A stretch of 13,939 nt of DNA, from assembly GCA_003818595.1 (NCBI GenBank), contig RPQV01000031.1, positions 1 to 13,939 on the forward strand, written 5' to 3'. The notes under the pieces are model-generated. The model was given only the letters and a program-made list of their open reading frames with translations. It did not search any database and had not been told where the DNA came from. The stretch's first letter is position 1. Each line of letters starts with the position of its first letter. Source of the stretch: Calditrichota bacterium. Its GTDB lineage: Bacteria > Zhuqueibacterota > Zhuqueibacteria > Residuimicrobiales > Krinioviventaceae. Positions 1 to 6,858 of this stretch are shown piece by piece. A program made the translations under genes and the position numbers.

Positions 1-1736
1 ATTGTTGCGGTCCCATTGAATGGGTTGGGATAAGATGCTTCGAGCTCCATTCGCTTCGGCTGCAGTGATGACTTTTGCGAAACTCCGGTTGATGAGTAAT
101 TTTTAATTGCCACTGCCTCTGAATTCGAGCATGTAAAGCCAAAAACTGTTTTGGCTTCAAGGCGCAGGTAATAAATCTTGTCTTTCGCAAGAGCCAAACC
201 GGTAATCTGGGCTTTCCGATCAGAATCCTTTTCTTTGGCGGATTTTTCATAATCATGAGGATACAAACTTCCGCTGGAAAAAACCAGTTTCTGCATTTCA
301 GCGTCTTCATAAATCTGCACTGTATAACTCTCCTGAGCCGCCCATAGTGCTTCCTGATACTCCCAAGTGACAAGCATTGTCGAGTCGTCAACCGGCTCTG
401 CCGCAATTTGCGCAAATTTCGGCGCCTGAGGATTGAAATCCAGATTGGATGCAAAAGAGATTGTCGAACCACTTAAAGCACGATTTTGAGGAATGAATCG
501 ACCTCCTGTGGCGAGCCATATTTTATTGGTCTCCCTTACTTCGGCCTGCGTATTGGGATCATGTCGGTCTGGCGTGGACGGATTGTTTTCCTGATCGTTT
601 ATGGTATAATAGGCCTGATCGTACGTATGCCACATTCCGTTCCAATATTTTTTTCTGGCATTAAAAAGATAGCAGGAGCGATACCATTCTGATGTGGCAG
701 CCCAGTCTTCGACAAATGTGTAGACATCTCCAAGATTCGTCTCGGCGCGTCCTGTTGTGGGATTGTTTGCGCGCCACAAGGTGGCGATATGCATCCATTC
801 ATCGGCTTCAAAATCAAACACCCAAAAATCTCTGGTTGAACCGGCGAATGAATTGACCGACATCGGTGTCATTTTTAGGAGCAATCGGTAAGGCTGATGA
901 GTTTTCCACGCATAATCCTTCCACGTTTTTACACCAGTACCTTCGCCGCCGAAACTGCTGTTCGAAACACGGTATCCACGCCACAAAACTTTCGCCTTCG
1001 CTTCTTCCGGCACAGTCTGATTATCGCCGTCAACATAATCCCATAAGGAAAAGTGCAGTGTCCGCTTACTCCCCTGATCCTGTAGTCCAGAATAACCGCC
1101 GGTAAAATTGATGGCCGCATAATAAGTGCTGGGAGATGTGGAATCGACCATAATATCAACCATCAACAGATCAGCCGCCTTTCCCGATTTATCCTTATAT
1201 TCAAGATGGAGAGAACTAGCCCAGCCGTCAATATCCGTCAACGGATCGAACTTGTCGTTAAGGCTGATTTCAGCTGCAGAAGCCCAGGCATTGCCGTTGA
1301 CCTCTGACAAGGCTTTTAATCTGACATAGCGCCCACTCACCGGTACGGGGAAATCTTTAATCTGTTCCGCAGTCTGGTCCGGCCATCTGCCCTGAATGAT
1401 TGGATTCCCCCAGTTGTTGCTGTCATTGGAAACAAAAACCTGATATTCCTTCATTCTACCATTGCTGGAGTTTTTTCTGGGCATGTAAGAAAAATTCTCT
1501 ATCAGATAATCTCGATCCAATTGAAATACAATCTCATGCGGATAGCCAGGAGATTTGGCATACCATTCCGTGTGCCAAAAAGTATCAGGATTCCCATCGA
1601 GAACGTTTATCGCCGCGCCGTTTTCACCGACAGTCTCCTGACTGTCAACATAGATCATTTTCATGGCACTCTGAGGGATATCCTCCATAGCGATGATGGC
1701 GGATGAGTAAAAGAACAACATAATCAATTTCTTCAT
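1..1736 (-). CDS. Secreted F5/8-type-C + DUF3472-like protein with C-terminal sorting tail (partial, C-terminus beyond window)
   Basis: Reading in from 1736 the frame is open without a stop to base 1 (578 codons visible), so the C-terminus lies outside the window. The start ATG at 1734-1736 has an AGGAGT ribosome site at 1741-1746. Residues 1-17 form a signal peptide (MKKLIMLFFYSSAIIA). Residues about 30-165 resemble an F5/8-type-C/CBM32-like fold, with LDGNPDTFWHTEW near 46-58 and SGRYVRL near 134-140. Residues about 200-410 resemble DUF3472 (YRLLLKM, RDFWVFDFEADEWMHIA, YTFVEDW). Residues about 439-540 look like an Ig/FN3-type strand-rich domain. SYPNPFNGTAT at about 568-578 begins a type IX/FlgD-like sorting tail. 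The inferred role is an exported, surface-held carbohydrate-binding protein; no catalytic residues were recognised. The neighbour on the other strand is a Tat-exported sugar-type oxidoreductase, which fits a glycan context. The domain calls are motif-based. Confidence 0.85.
   Translation of the reverse strand, partial: MKKLIMLFFYSSAIIAMEDIPQSAMKMIYVDSQETVGENGAAINVLDGNPDTFWHTEWYAKSPGYPHEIVFQLDRDYLIENFSYMPRKNSSNGRMKEYQVFVSNDSNNWGNPIIQGRWPDQTAEQIKDFPVPVSGRYVRLKALSEVNGNAWASAAEISLNDKFDPLTDIDGWASSLHLEYKDKSGKAADLLMVDIMVDSTSPSTYYAAINFTGGYSGLQDQGSKRTLHFSLWDYVDGDNQTVPEEAKAKVLWRGYRVSNSSFGGEGTGVKTWKDYAWKTHQPYRLLLKMTPMSVNSFAGSTRDFWVFDFEADEWMHIATLWRANNPTTGRAETNLGDVYTFVEDWAATSEWYRSCYLFNARKKYWNGMWHTYDQAYYTINDQENNPSTPDRHDPNTQAEVRETNKIWLATGGRFIPQNRALSGSTISFASNLDFNPQAPKFAQIAAEPVDDSTMLVTWEYQEALWAAQESYTVQIYEDAEMQKLVFSSGSLYPHDYEKSAKEKDSDRKAQITGLALAKDKIYYLRLEAKTVFGFTCSNSEAVAIKNYSSTGVSQKSSLQPKRMELEASYPNPFNGTAT
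136..157. repeat. 9-base hairpin inside the secreted-protein gene
   Basis: AAGCCAAAA (136-144) and TTTTGGCTT (149-157) pair perfectly around ACTG. The stem and loop text nearly repeats the hairpin at 11436-11452. It is coding here. Confidence 0.4.
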
Positions 1737-1763
1737 AATGACTCCTAAAGCATTTGCTGAAAA

Positions 1764-1792
1764 ATAATACAAATTTGACACCGCTCATGCAA
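1764..1792 (-). promoter_or_regulatory. Sigma70-like promoter for the leftward secreted-protein gene
   Basis: Read on the minus strand, TTGCAT (1792-1787) is followed by a 17-base spacer and TATTAT (1769-1764). This matches four of six -35 bases and five of six -10 bases of the sigma70 consensus at ideal spacing. A start of transcription near 1757 would give a leader of about 20 bases containing the AGGAGT site. It overlaps the rightward promoter. Confidence 0.45.
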
Positions 1793-1802
1793 GCAATATT
1801 TT
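1775..1802 (+). promoter_or_regulatory. Sigma70-like promoter for the rightward Gfo/Idh/MocA gene
   Basis: TTGACA (1775-1780), a perfect consensus -35, is followed by a 16-base spacer and TATTTT (1797-1802). Transcription would begin near 1809 and give a leader of about 115 bases. The -35 hexamer lies inside the spacer of the opposing promoter, so both cannot easily be occupied at once. Confidence 0.4.
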
Positions 1803-1924
1803 TATTCATAAACGGTTGTTGCGCTTGGTTTTCGAATTTTGTAATATCATTGATTGGTTCCTGCAACACAATCCATTCTGCAGGTTTTCCGAATCAGCAT
1901 TGAAAGAGTAAGGAGACAGCAATT

Positions 1925-3238
1925 ATGTCGTTTACAATGAATCGTCGTAATTTCGTCAAAACCGCATCGGCAGCCACGTTGAGCGCGTCCATGTATAGTC
2001 GTGTTTTGGGCGCAAATGAGCGCTTGAATGTCGCTGTGATCGGCTGTGGTCGCATGGGGCAGCACAATATCAGCGTTCAAAAAGGTACCGGTCTTGTTGA
2101 CGTGACCGCCGTTTGTGATGTTTACGAATCCAATCTCCAAGAAGGAATGAATCTCGCCGGTAAAGCCAAGGCTTATCGTGACTTTCGTCCTATTTTGGAT
2201 GATCATTCAATTGACGCCGTCGTCATCGCCACACCTGATCACTGGCATGCGCTGATGACCACACTTGCCTGCGAGGCGGGCAAGGATGTGTTTGTTGAAA
2301 AACCGGCATGTACCACTCTTGCCGAGGGAAGGCGCATGGTGCAGATAGCACGGCGCACCGGGCGCATTGTTCAGGTCGGAACCATGCAGCGTTCTTCTCC
2401 TGTTTTTCAAAATGTTGTAAATATCGTTCAAAGTGGTGTACTGGGGAAAATCAGCATTGTCCGCACATGGCTGGTTACGAATGACTACCCAAACGGTATC
2501 GGATCGCCGGAAGATTCGCAACCGCCGGCGAATCTTGACTGGGACTTGTGGCTGGGACCTGCACCGGAGCGTCCGTTTAACTGGAATCGGTTTGGTGTCG
2601 GCGACCGTTGGTCAACATTCCGTTATTTTTGGGATTATGCAGGTGGAATGATGACCGACTGGGGTGTGCATCTTTTGGATATTGTGCTGTGGGCGATGAA
2701 TGAAAAAGCACCGAGTTCCATCTCGGCGGTGGGCGGCAAGTTCTACCTGAAAGACAATCGTGAAACGCCGGATATTCTGCATATTGCCTATCAATTTGAC
2801 AAATTTGTCGTCACTTTTTCCAATCAGGAAGCCAATGACCGCGGCATCGATGGTCTGGGCTATGGTATTGAGTTTTATGGATCGGCCGCCAGTCTGTTTG
2901 TCGATCGCGGCGGCTATAAAATTATGCCGCAGGAAGGGGGACGATTCGAACGATCTCAAATGCCGAACAATCTTCCGCTCAAATACTCCTCATCAGACAG
3001 CGGCAATGATGCACATGCCCGCAACTTTATCGACTGCATAAAATCGAGAAAACTACCGATCAGCGATATTGAAACGGGGCATCGATCAACCTCGATATCT
3101 ATTTTGGGGAATATAGCCTATCGTACAGGTGAGAAATTGATATGGGATGCTGAAAAGGAAAAGACCACCAACAGTGAATCAGCCAATGCACTGCTGGAAC
3201 CTTCATACAGAGCCCCCTGGAAATTGCCCAGTGCTTAA
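1925..3238 (+). CDS. Tat-exported Gfo/Idh/MocA family NAD(P)-dependent oxidoreductase
   Basis: The 437-residue protein opens with a twin-arginine signal (NRRNFVKTASAATLSA, residues 6-21), so it is probably folded in the cytoplasm with its cofactor and exported. A Rossmann dinucleotide site follows (VIGCGRMG, about 38-45). The family's EKP motif is at 125-127, and the C-terminal-domain segment TDWGVHLLD lies at about 244-252. This is the usual Gfo/Idh/MocA layout and length. Members oxidise or reduce hydroxyls of sugars, inositols or glycosides; the substrate cannot be read from sequence. The ATG at 1925 has AGGAG at 1911-1915 nine bases upstream. A second in-frame ATG at 1937 would keep the Tat motif but is 21 bases from that site. 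It is divergent from the F5/8C-DUF3472 gene with overlapping promoters, which suggests joint or mutually exclusive control. Confidence 0.9.
   Translation: MSFTMNRRNFVKTASAATLSASMYSRVLGANERLNVAVIGCGRMGQHNISVQKGTGLVDVTAVCDVYESNLQEGMNLAGKAKAYRDFRPILDDHSIDAVVIATPDHWHALMTTLACEAGKDVFVEKPACTTLAEGRRMVQIARRTGRIVQVGTMQRSSPVFQNVVNIVQSGVLGKISIVRTWLVTNDYPNGIGSPEDSQPPANLDWDLWLGPAPERPFNWNRFGVGDRWSTFRYFWDYAGGMMTDWGVHLLDIVLWAMNEKAPSSISAVGGKFYLKDNRETPDILHIAYQFDKFVVTFSNQEANDRGIDGLGYGIEFYGSAASLFVDRGGYKIMPQEGGRFERSQMPNNLPLKYSSSDSGNDAHARNFIDCIKSRKLPISDIETGHRSTSISILGNIAYRTGEKLIWDAEKEKTTNSESANALLEPSYRAPWKLPSA
2511..2536. repeat. 9-base inverted repeat inside the oxidoreductase gene
   Basis: AAGATTCGC (2511-2519) and GCGAATCTT (2528-2536) are perfect complements separated by eight bases. 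The element is wholly coding and is probably a local mRNA hairpin without known role. Confidence 0.4.
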
Positions 3239-3376
3239 AAGGCGGGACGCAGCTAAAGTTCTTCTCTTCCTCCAGTCTGCTCCGAATTGTAGCAGAGATA
3301 TTCGATTTGCGCAGAACCGCCAAGATGCACAACGAATGACCTCGTACAGGCACCTCGTCGTACACCTTGGCAATTT
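3239..3376. other. Intergenic spacer between convergent genes
   Basis: No gene was recognised in these 138 bases. A small hairpin (TCTGCT at 3276-3281 with AGCAGA at 3291-3296, nine-base loop) follows the oxidoreductase stop. It lacks a T-run, so it is not a convincing intrinsic terminator on either strand. Confidence 0.4.
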
Positions 3377-3838
3377 TTATAATCGTTTGATAATGTGATA
3401 ACCAAACGGAGTTTCGACGATATTACTGACTTGGCCCTTTTTCAGAGCAAAGGCAGCATCCTCGAACTCCTTCACCATTTGATCCTTGCCGAAAAAGCCG
3501 AGATCACCGCCGCGTTTACTGCTCGGACAATCCGAATACATTTGGGCGAGTTGACTGAATTCCGTACCTTCTTTGATTCTCGTGAGAAGGTCCTGTGCTT
3601 GTGTGAGAGCTTCTTCTTTGGTGCGCACAATCTGTGCCGGCGCCCTCATTGAACCTTTATACATCAGAAGAATGTGTGCGGCATGTATTTGTCCGGGGGG
3701 ATCTTGTTTGGGTTCAGCCTTCTGTGTCGGGGATTGATTTTGTGCACCACTGGTCGCCTTTTCTTTTTTTCCACAGGCGACAATCAGTATTGAAACACAA
3801 AGTGTACACAGTAAAAGCGCCAAGAGATATTTCTTCAT
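3377..3838 (-). CDS. Parvulin-type (PpiC) peptidyl-prolyl cis-trans isomerase lipoprotein
   Basis: A 153-residue protein with a lipoprotein signal: hydrophobic stretch 4-20, lipobox ending IVAC with the lipidated Cys at 22. A low-complexity, charged and Gln/Pro-rich linker covers about 23-50. A single parvulin domain covers about 51-153: HAAHILL (52-58), EFSQLAQMYSDCPS (93-106), GGDLGFFGKDQMVKEFEDAAF (110-130), and the terminal ETPFGYHIIKRL. The histidines and the Cys of the parvulin active site are in place. It probably helps fold exported or outer-membrane proteins from the membrane surface. There is no SurA-like chaperone N-domain, so it is a minimal form. The start has GGAGG at about 3844-3848. 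It follows the guanylate-kinase-like gene on the same strand after 85 bases and has its own possible promoter there. Confidence 0.9.
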   Translation of the reverse strand: MKKYLLALLLCTLCVSILIVACGKKEKATSGAQNQSPTQKAEPKQDPPGQIHAAHILLMYKGSMRAPAQIVRTKEEALTQAQDLLTRIKEGTEFSQLAQMYSDCPSSKRGGDLGFFGKDQMVKEFEDAAFALKKGQVSNIVETPFGYHIIKRL

Positions 3839-3870
3839 TCAGACCTCCAATTTCTACATTGTTTCCAATT

Positions 3871-3898
3871 AAAATAAGCATTAGCGGGCTAGATTCAA
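3871..3898 (-). promoter_or_regulatory. Possible promoter for the PpiC lipoprotein gene
   Basis: On the minus strand TTGAAT (3898-3893) is followed by 16 bases and TATTTT (3876-3871). It lies in the short gap behind the guanylate-kinase-like gene and about 33 bases upstream of the PpiC start. The match to sigma70 consensus is moderate. Confidence 0.3.
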
Positions 3899-3923
3899 AT
3901 AACTTTCTCAAATCACCACTTTT

Positions 3924-4619
3924 TCATGAGCAGGAAAATATCTCTGCAAACGCTTGCAGCGTCTTTCCCGCATCGCCTGCAGGTGGTGAACAAAGCCAAT
4001 TCGGGGAATCTTCACCGTCGTGATTTATAAAAATCAAATCGCTGGATTGCCCCTGCAGAATTTCTTCCCATGCACGGGAAGAGCGAATCTGTATATCGAT
4101 CATTACGTTCTCGTTGAGGGGAAGTTGAAGATTTTGCGCCCGCACGACCAGTTTCGTGGCCATAATTCGCTGAACCGTTTCCTGGGCACTTGTCCCCGTC
4201 TCCAGGCTGATTTGGGCAATTTCCTCCATAGAAACCGGCTGAAGGAATACCCGTACGATTTCGACCGCCTCTTGTCTTATTCGTTCGTGCTGTAGCAGCC
4301 GTCCTGCCAAGGATAGATGAGCATCATAAATGATCCATTTATATTTTTGAGTCAAAACATCCAATTCATCGAGATCAATCGCCTGCCACACGTTTCGCGT
4401 TTTAGCCGTGACGTACCGTGATTGCGGGAGGGCTTGTATCTCCTGTTCACTGCGAAAGTGATAATCTTTGCCATCTTCCTCATTGGGTCGAGGTTCACGA
4501 CTGGTATAGAGTACGGGACGTCCCCAAAGAACCTGTGGATAAAATAATCTTAATGAGTTAAGCAAAGGCGTCTTGCCGACGCAGGAAGGCCCTGATAATA
4601 AGACCAGTTTTCCGCTCAT
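3924..4619 (-). CDS. Divergent guanylate-kinase-like P-loop kinase
   Basis: A 231-residue cytoplasmic protein. The N-terminus has a P-loop, GPSCVGKT (10-17), and YTSREPRPNEEDGKDYHF (38-55), which corresponds to the Arg-rich GMP-binding segment of guanylate kinases (consensus TTRxPRxGExxGxDYxF). RVFLQPVSMEEI (123-134) matches the family's FIxPPSxxxL strand. True GMP kinases then carry an N-x-YGT segment that holds the guanine and phosphate. Here that region reads TAKTRNVWQAIDL (71-83) and lacks YGT, and the lid sequence is also weak. The protein is about 25 residues longer than typical GMP kinase, with an odd tail rich in Pro, Gly and Cys. It may phosphorylate another nucleotide or small molecule, or be a regulatory paralogue. 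No strong ribosome site precedes the ATG at 4617-4619. Confidence 0.7.
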   Translation of the reverse strand: MSGKLVLLSGPSCVGKTPLLNSLRLFYPQVLWGRPVLYTSREPRPNEEDGKDYHFRSEQEIQALPQSRYVTAKTRNVWQAIDLDELDVLTQKYKWIIYDAHLSLAGRLLQHERIRQEAVEIVRVFLQPVSMEEIAQISLETGTSAQETVQRIMATKLVVRAQNLQLPLNENVMIDIQIRSSRAWEEILQGQSSDLIFINHDGEDSPNWLCSPPAGDAGKTLQAFAEIFSCS

Positions 4620-4796
4620 TCCAGTAAATCACCATGCAGGGATATGACATTGAATTTTAATCCTAACTCTGATTTTACAAATGTAGCAAGAAATCCGCAT
4701 AAAACCAATTTGAAAGAGAGGCCAACACCCGTCCTTTCACATGGGAATAGAATAAATGGAATGAACGTTATTTGAATAGCAAATTCTGGAGGAAAA
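4620..4796. other. Divergent intergenic region without a clear promoter
   Basis: These 177 AT-rich bases separate the leftward kinase-like gene from the rightward cytochrome operon. They must carry promoters for both, but I found no hexamer pair good enough to name one. No RNA gene or repeat was recognised. Confidence 0.35.
4788..4792 (+). promoter_or_regulatory. Ribosome binding site deciding the GTG start of the cytochrome gene
   Basis: GGAGG lies four bases before GTG at 4797. The next in-frame ATG (4809) is 16 bases away and would remove the Lys-Arg n-region of the signal peptide, so GTG is preferred. Confidence 0.6.
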
Positions 4797-5216
4797 GTGA
4801 AAAGACCTATGCTGTTTCTCGCTGTATTCTCGCTTATAGTTGGTGGAATACAATGCGATAATAAAATTGTCTCTGATTGTCTCACCTGTGCAGAGCAACA
4901 ACCCGCCGGTCAAAAAATAACACTGAGTGAAATCCAACAAACCATATTCAATCCTCAATGTATATCCTGTCATGGCGGGAACCAACCGGCAGCCGGTCTG
5001 AATCTATCGGAGGGTCTCGCGCATCTAAATCTTGTGAATCAGCAGAGCACGACAGCTGCGCAAGTTCGCGTGGTGCCCAACAATAGTTCCGCAAGCTATC
5101 TGGTGTGGGTTCTGGAAGGTGAAAAAGCGCCGTTGATGCCTCCGACTGGAGCGTTGAGTCGAACAAAGATCGATTCCGTCATTGCTTGGATCGATCGCGG
5201 TGCTGAAAACAATTAA
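4797..5216 (+). CDS. Monohaem c-type cytochrome, probably envelope-anchored
   Basis: A 139-residue exported protein starting at GTG. Residues 1-19 form a signal peptide with a KR n-region. C20 follows GGIQ, so it may be lipidated, but Gln at -1 makes the lipobox non-canonical. One covalent haem site, CISCH, is at 55-59, and M114 in LMPPTG is the likely axial Met. The pattern NPQCISCHGG...AGLNLSEG...MPP resembles the planctomycete-type cytochrome C domain. A second pair, CLTC (28-31), has no following His, so it may form a disulphide or metal site. It probably carries electrons in the periplasm. It is first gene of a five-gene run; the YceI-like gene begins 13 bases after its stop. Confidence 0.88.
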   Translation: MKRPMLFLAVFSLIVGGIQCDNKIVSDCLTCAEQQPAGQKITLSEIQQTIFNPQCISCHGGNQPAAGLNLSEGLAHLNLVNQQSTTAAQVRVVPNNSSASYLVWVLEGEKAPLMPPTGALSRTKIDSVIAWIDRGAENN

Positions 5217-5229
5217 AAGGGTTTTAAAA

Positions 5230-5796
5230 ATGCTGAAAATAAGTCTTTTACTATGGATTCTATTTCTCTCCTTCTCACATGCGAACGAATTACAGATTGA
5301 TAAAACGCAAAAGAACCAGGTAACATTTACTTCTGATGCGCCAGTCGAAAAAATTATTGGGCATACAACAGAGATCGACGGTTATGCAGCCATCGATGAA
5401 AAAGATTTGACGCAAAACAGCTCTTTTTATTTTGAAGTTGACTTGGCGACATTGGATACCGGCATAGGTTTGCGCAATCGGCACATGCGCGAGAATTATC
5501 TGCAGACGGGGAAATATCCATTTGCCTCCTATAAAGGGGAAATCAAAGAGGCTGTGTTGCTGGAAAATGGCGGATATCAAGTCAAAGCGCGCGGTTCATT
5601 TGATCTGCATGGGGTCCAAAAAGAAATGGAAATCTCGGCAACGGTCGAAAAATTGGAAAATGGATATAAAGCTTCGAGCAGCTTTGAAATCGCACTCGCA
5701 GATTTTAAAATTGAGAGACCGCAATTGATGTTGCTTAAAATCGGTCAAGTCATTAAGATCGACGTGTCTATTTATGCAAAAAAGGTTAATCCATAA
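5230..5796 (+). CDS. YceI-like family periplasmic lipocalin-fold protein
   Basis: The true start is taken as ATG 5230 (188 residues), because it gives a clean signal peptide (MLKISLLLWILFLSFSHA, cleaved before N19) and AAAGG lies about nine bases upstream. An in-frame ATG at 5182 would lie inside the preceding cytochrome gene and bury the signal. The mature part is a beta-strand-rich YceI domain, with TLDTGIGLRNRHMRENYLQ (74-92) followed by YPFAS, and LHGVQKEMEI (126-135). Characterised YceI proteins bind polyisoprenoid or fatty-amide ligands in a lipocalin-like barrel. A lipid or quinone-like ligand is therefore likely here, but not shown. It sits between a cytochrome and an outer-membrane barrel in one operon, nine bases from the next start. 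Confidence 0.9.
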   Translation: MLKISLLLWILFLSFSHANELQIDKTQKNQVTFTSDAPVEKIIGHTTEIDGYAAIDEKDLTQNSSFYFEVDLATLDTGIGLRNRHMRENYLQTGKYPFASYKGEIKEAVLLENGGYQVKARGSFDLHGVQKEMEISATVEKLENGYKASSSFEIALADFKIERPQLMLLKIGQVIKIDVSIYAKKVNP

Positions 5797-5804
5797 GGCG
5801 CCAT

Positions 5805-6644
5805 ATGAATAAAAAATCAATGTTTATTCTGACGTTGTTGCTGACTGCTGCGTCTTTTGCTCAAACCGGCACAGTGAATTGGCAGCGATCCAAATCGATT
5901 CCACGCGATTTAGAATTGTTTCACGCTCTGTATGTTTCGTCTTTGCCCACGGCGGAAACCCTTCAGAAGGGTGATCTGGAATTTGAGGTTTCTCATCGTT
6001 TTACGACGCCTGTAAATTATGGCGATCAAACATTTGCCGGATTGGATGGCCCCGCCAATATTCGTCTCTCTTTGGGGTATGCGATCACACAACGATGGTT
6101 GGTGGACATCGGCCGAACCAATGTCCATGACAATCTCGAGTTGAGCACCAAATACAAAATTTTACAGATTCCCCATTCATTCGCTCCGATGCTTTTTTCG
6201 CTGCGTGGGGGCGTAGCCTATAATGGGCAAATTTATGATCCCATCAAGAATGATGGTCGACGCTTTCAATATTATGGCCAATTGATCGCAAATACATTGA
6301 TCAATAATAAAATCGGTATTGGTTTGGCTCCGACCTATTTATATAATGCGCATATTTTCTGTGTGGAACCTCAATATAGCCTTACTTTAGGAAATTATAT
6401 CCAATTTTATATTTCGCCGAGTTGGAGCCTCTTTGTTGAATGGAATCCAACGGTTAGCGGTTGGCGTCAAGACTTTAATTCCATTGCTGCAGGAATTGAA
6501 TTGGAAACCGGGGGACACTTTTTTAAAATACTTCTGACAAATAACGACAAGATAAATACGGCACAAGTTATTGCCGGTGCGGACCGCGATGCGGCGCAGG
6601 GTGATTTGCGACTCGGATTTATGATCACCAGACTCATTAAATAA
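5805..6644 (+). CDS. DUF5777-like outer-membrane beta-barrel protein
   Basis: A 279-residue protein with signal peptide MNKKSMFILTLLLTAASFA (cleaved before Q20). The mature sequence alternates polar and aromatic/hydrophobic residues in many short strands separated by Gly/Asn turns (for example LRLSLGY-type strands near 86-91 and QFYISPSWSLFVEW near 200-213). The protein ends DLRLGFMITRLIK, typical of a closing outer-membrane barrel strand. The motif NVHDNLELSTKYKIL near 106-120 is characteristic of the DUF5777 barrel family. Function is unknown; the number of strands was not computed. It follows the YceI-like gene after eight bases, with AAGG as ribosome site, so the two are surely co-transcribed. 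A role in moving a YceI ligand or supporting electron transfer at the outer membrane is inference. Confidence 0.8.
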   Translation: MNKKSMFILTLLLTAASFAQTGTVNWQRSKSIPRDLELFHALYVSSLPTAETLQKGDLEFEVSHRFTTPVNYGDQTFAGLDGPANIRLSLGYAITQRWLVDIGRTNVHDNLELSTKYKILQIPHSFAPMLFSLRGGVAYNGQIYDPIKNDGRRFQYYGQLIANTLINNKIGIGLAPTYLYNAHIFCVEPQYSLTLGNYIQFYISPSWSLFVEWNPTVSGWRQDFNSIAAGIELETGGHFFKILLTNNDKINTAQVIAGADRDAAQGDLRLGFMITRLIK

Positions 6645-6655
6645 AGGAGAAAAAC

Positions 6656-6847
6656 ATGAAGGCGAATGTCGGTGGAAATGATAAAATTATACGCATCATT
6701 ATTGGATTGATTGGTTTAATCATCGGACTATTGGCCAAGAGTTGGTGGGGATTGGTTGGGTTCATCCCATTATTGACCGGTGTATTCAATTTTTGTCCAC
6801 TCTATGCAGTACTCAAGATGAGCACAGCGAAAACAGAAACTAAATAA
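6656..6847 (+). CDS. Small YgaP-like/DUF2892 inner-membrane protein
   Basis: A 63-residue protein with a strong AAAGGAG ribosome site just upstream. It has two membrane segments, about 11-26 (IIRIIIGLIGLIIGLL) and 31-47. The family signature is NVGGNDKIIRIIIGL at the start and LLTGVFNFCPLY (39-50) near the end. In YgaP this module follows a rhodanese domain and forms the membrane part; here it stands alone, as in many genomes. Its own function is not known. Its position between the beta-barrel and the secreted haem protein suggests the operon spans both membranes. The stop TAA overlaps an ATG of the next gene (TAATG). Confidence 0.85.
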   Translation: MKANVGGNDKIIRIIIGLIGLIIGLLAKSWWGLVGFIPLLTGVFNFCPLYAVLKMSTAKTETK

Positions 6848-6858
6848 TGAGGAACCGA

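Noticed and set aside
1629..1646. GACAGT-CTCCTG-ACTGTC inverted repeat
   Set aside because: Short six-base arms inside a coding region; expected by chance at this scale.
486..1690. Plus-strand small frames across the first 1.7 kb
   Set aside because: They are antisense to the continuous 578-codon minus-strand gene, which has a signal peptide, domain motifs and a good ribosome site.
4616..4985. Minus-strand open frames opposite the cytochrome gene start
   Set aside because: They oppose a gene with a clear signal peptide, CISCH haem site and GGAGG ribosome site, and their translations show no family features.
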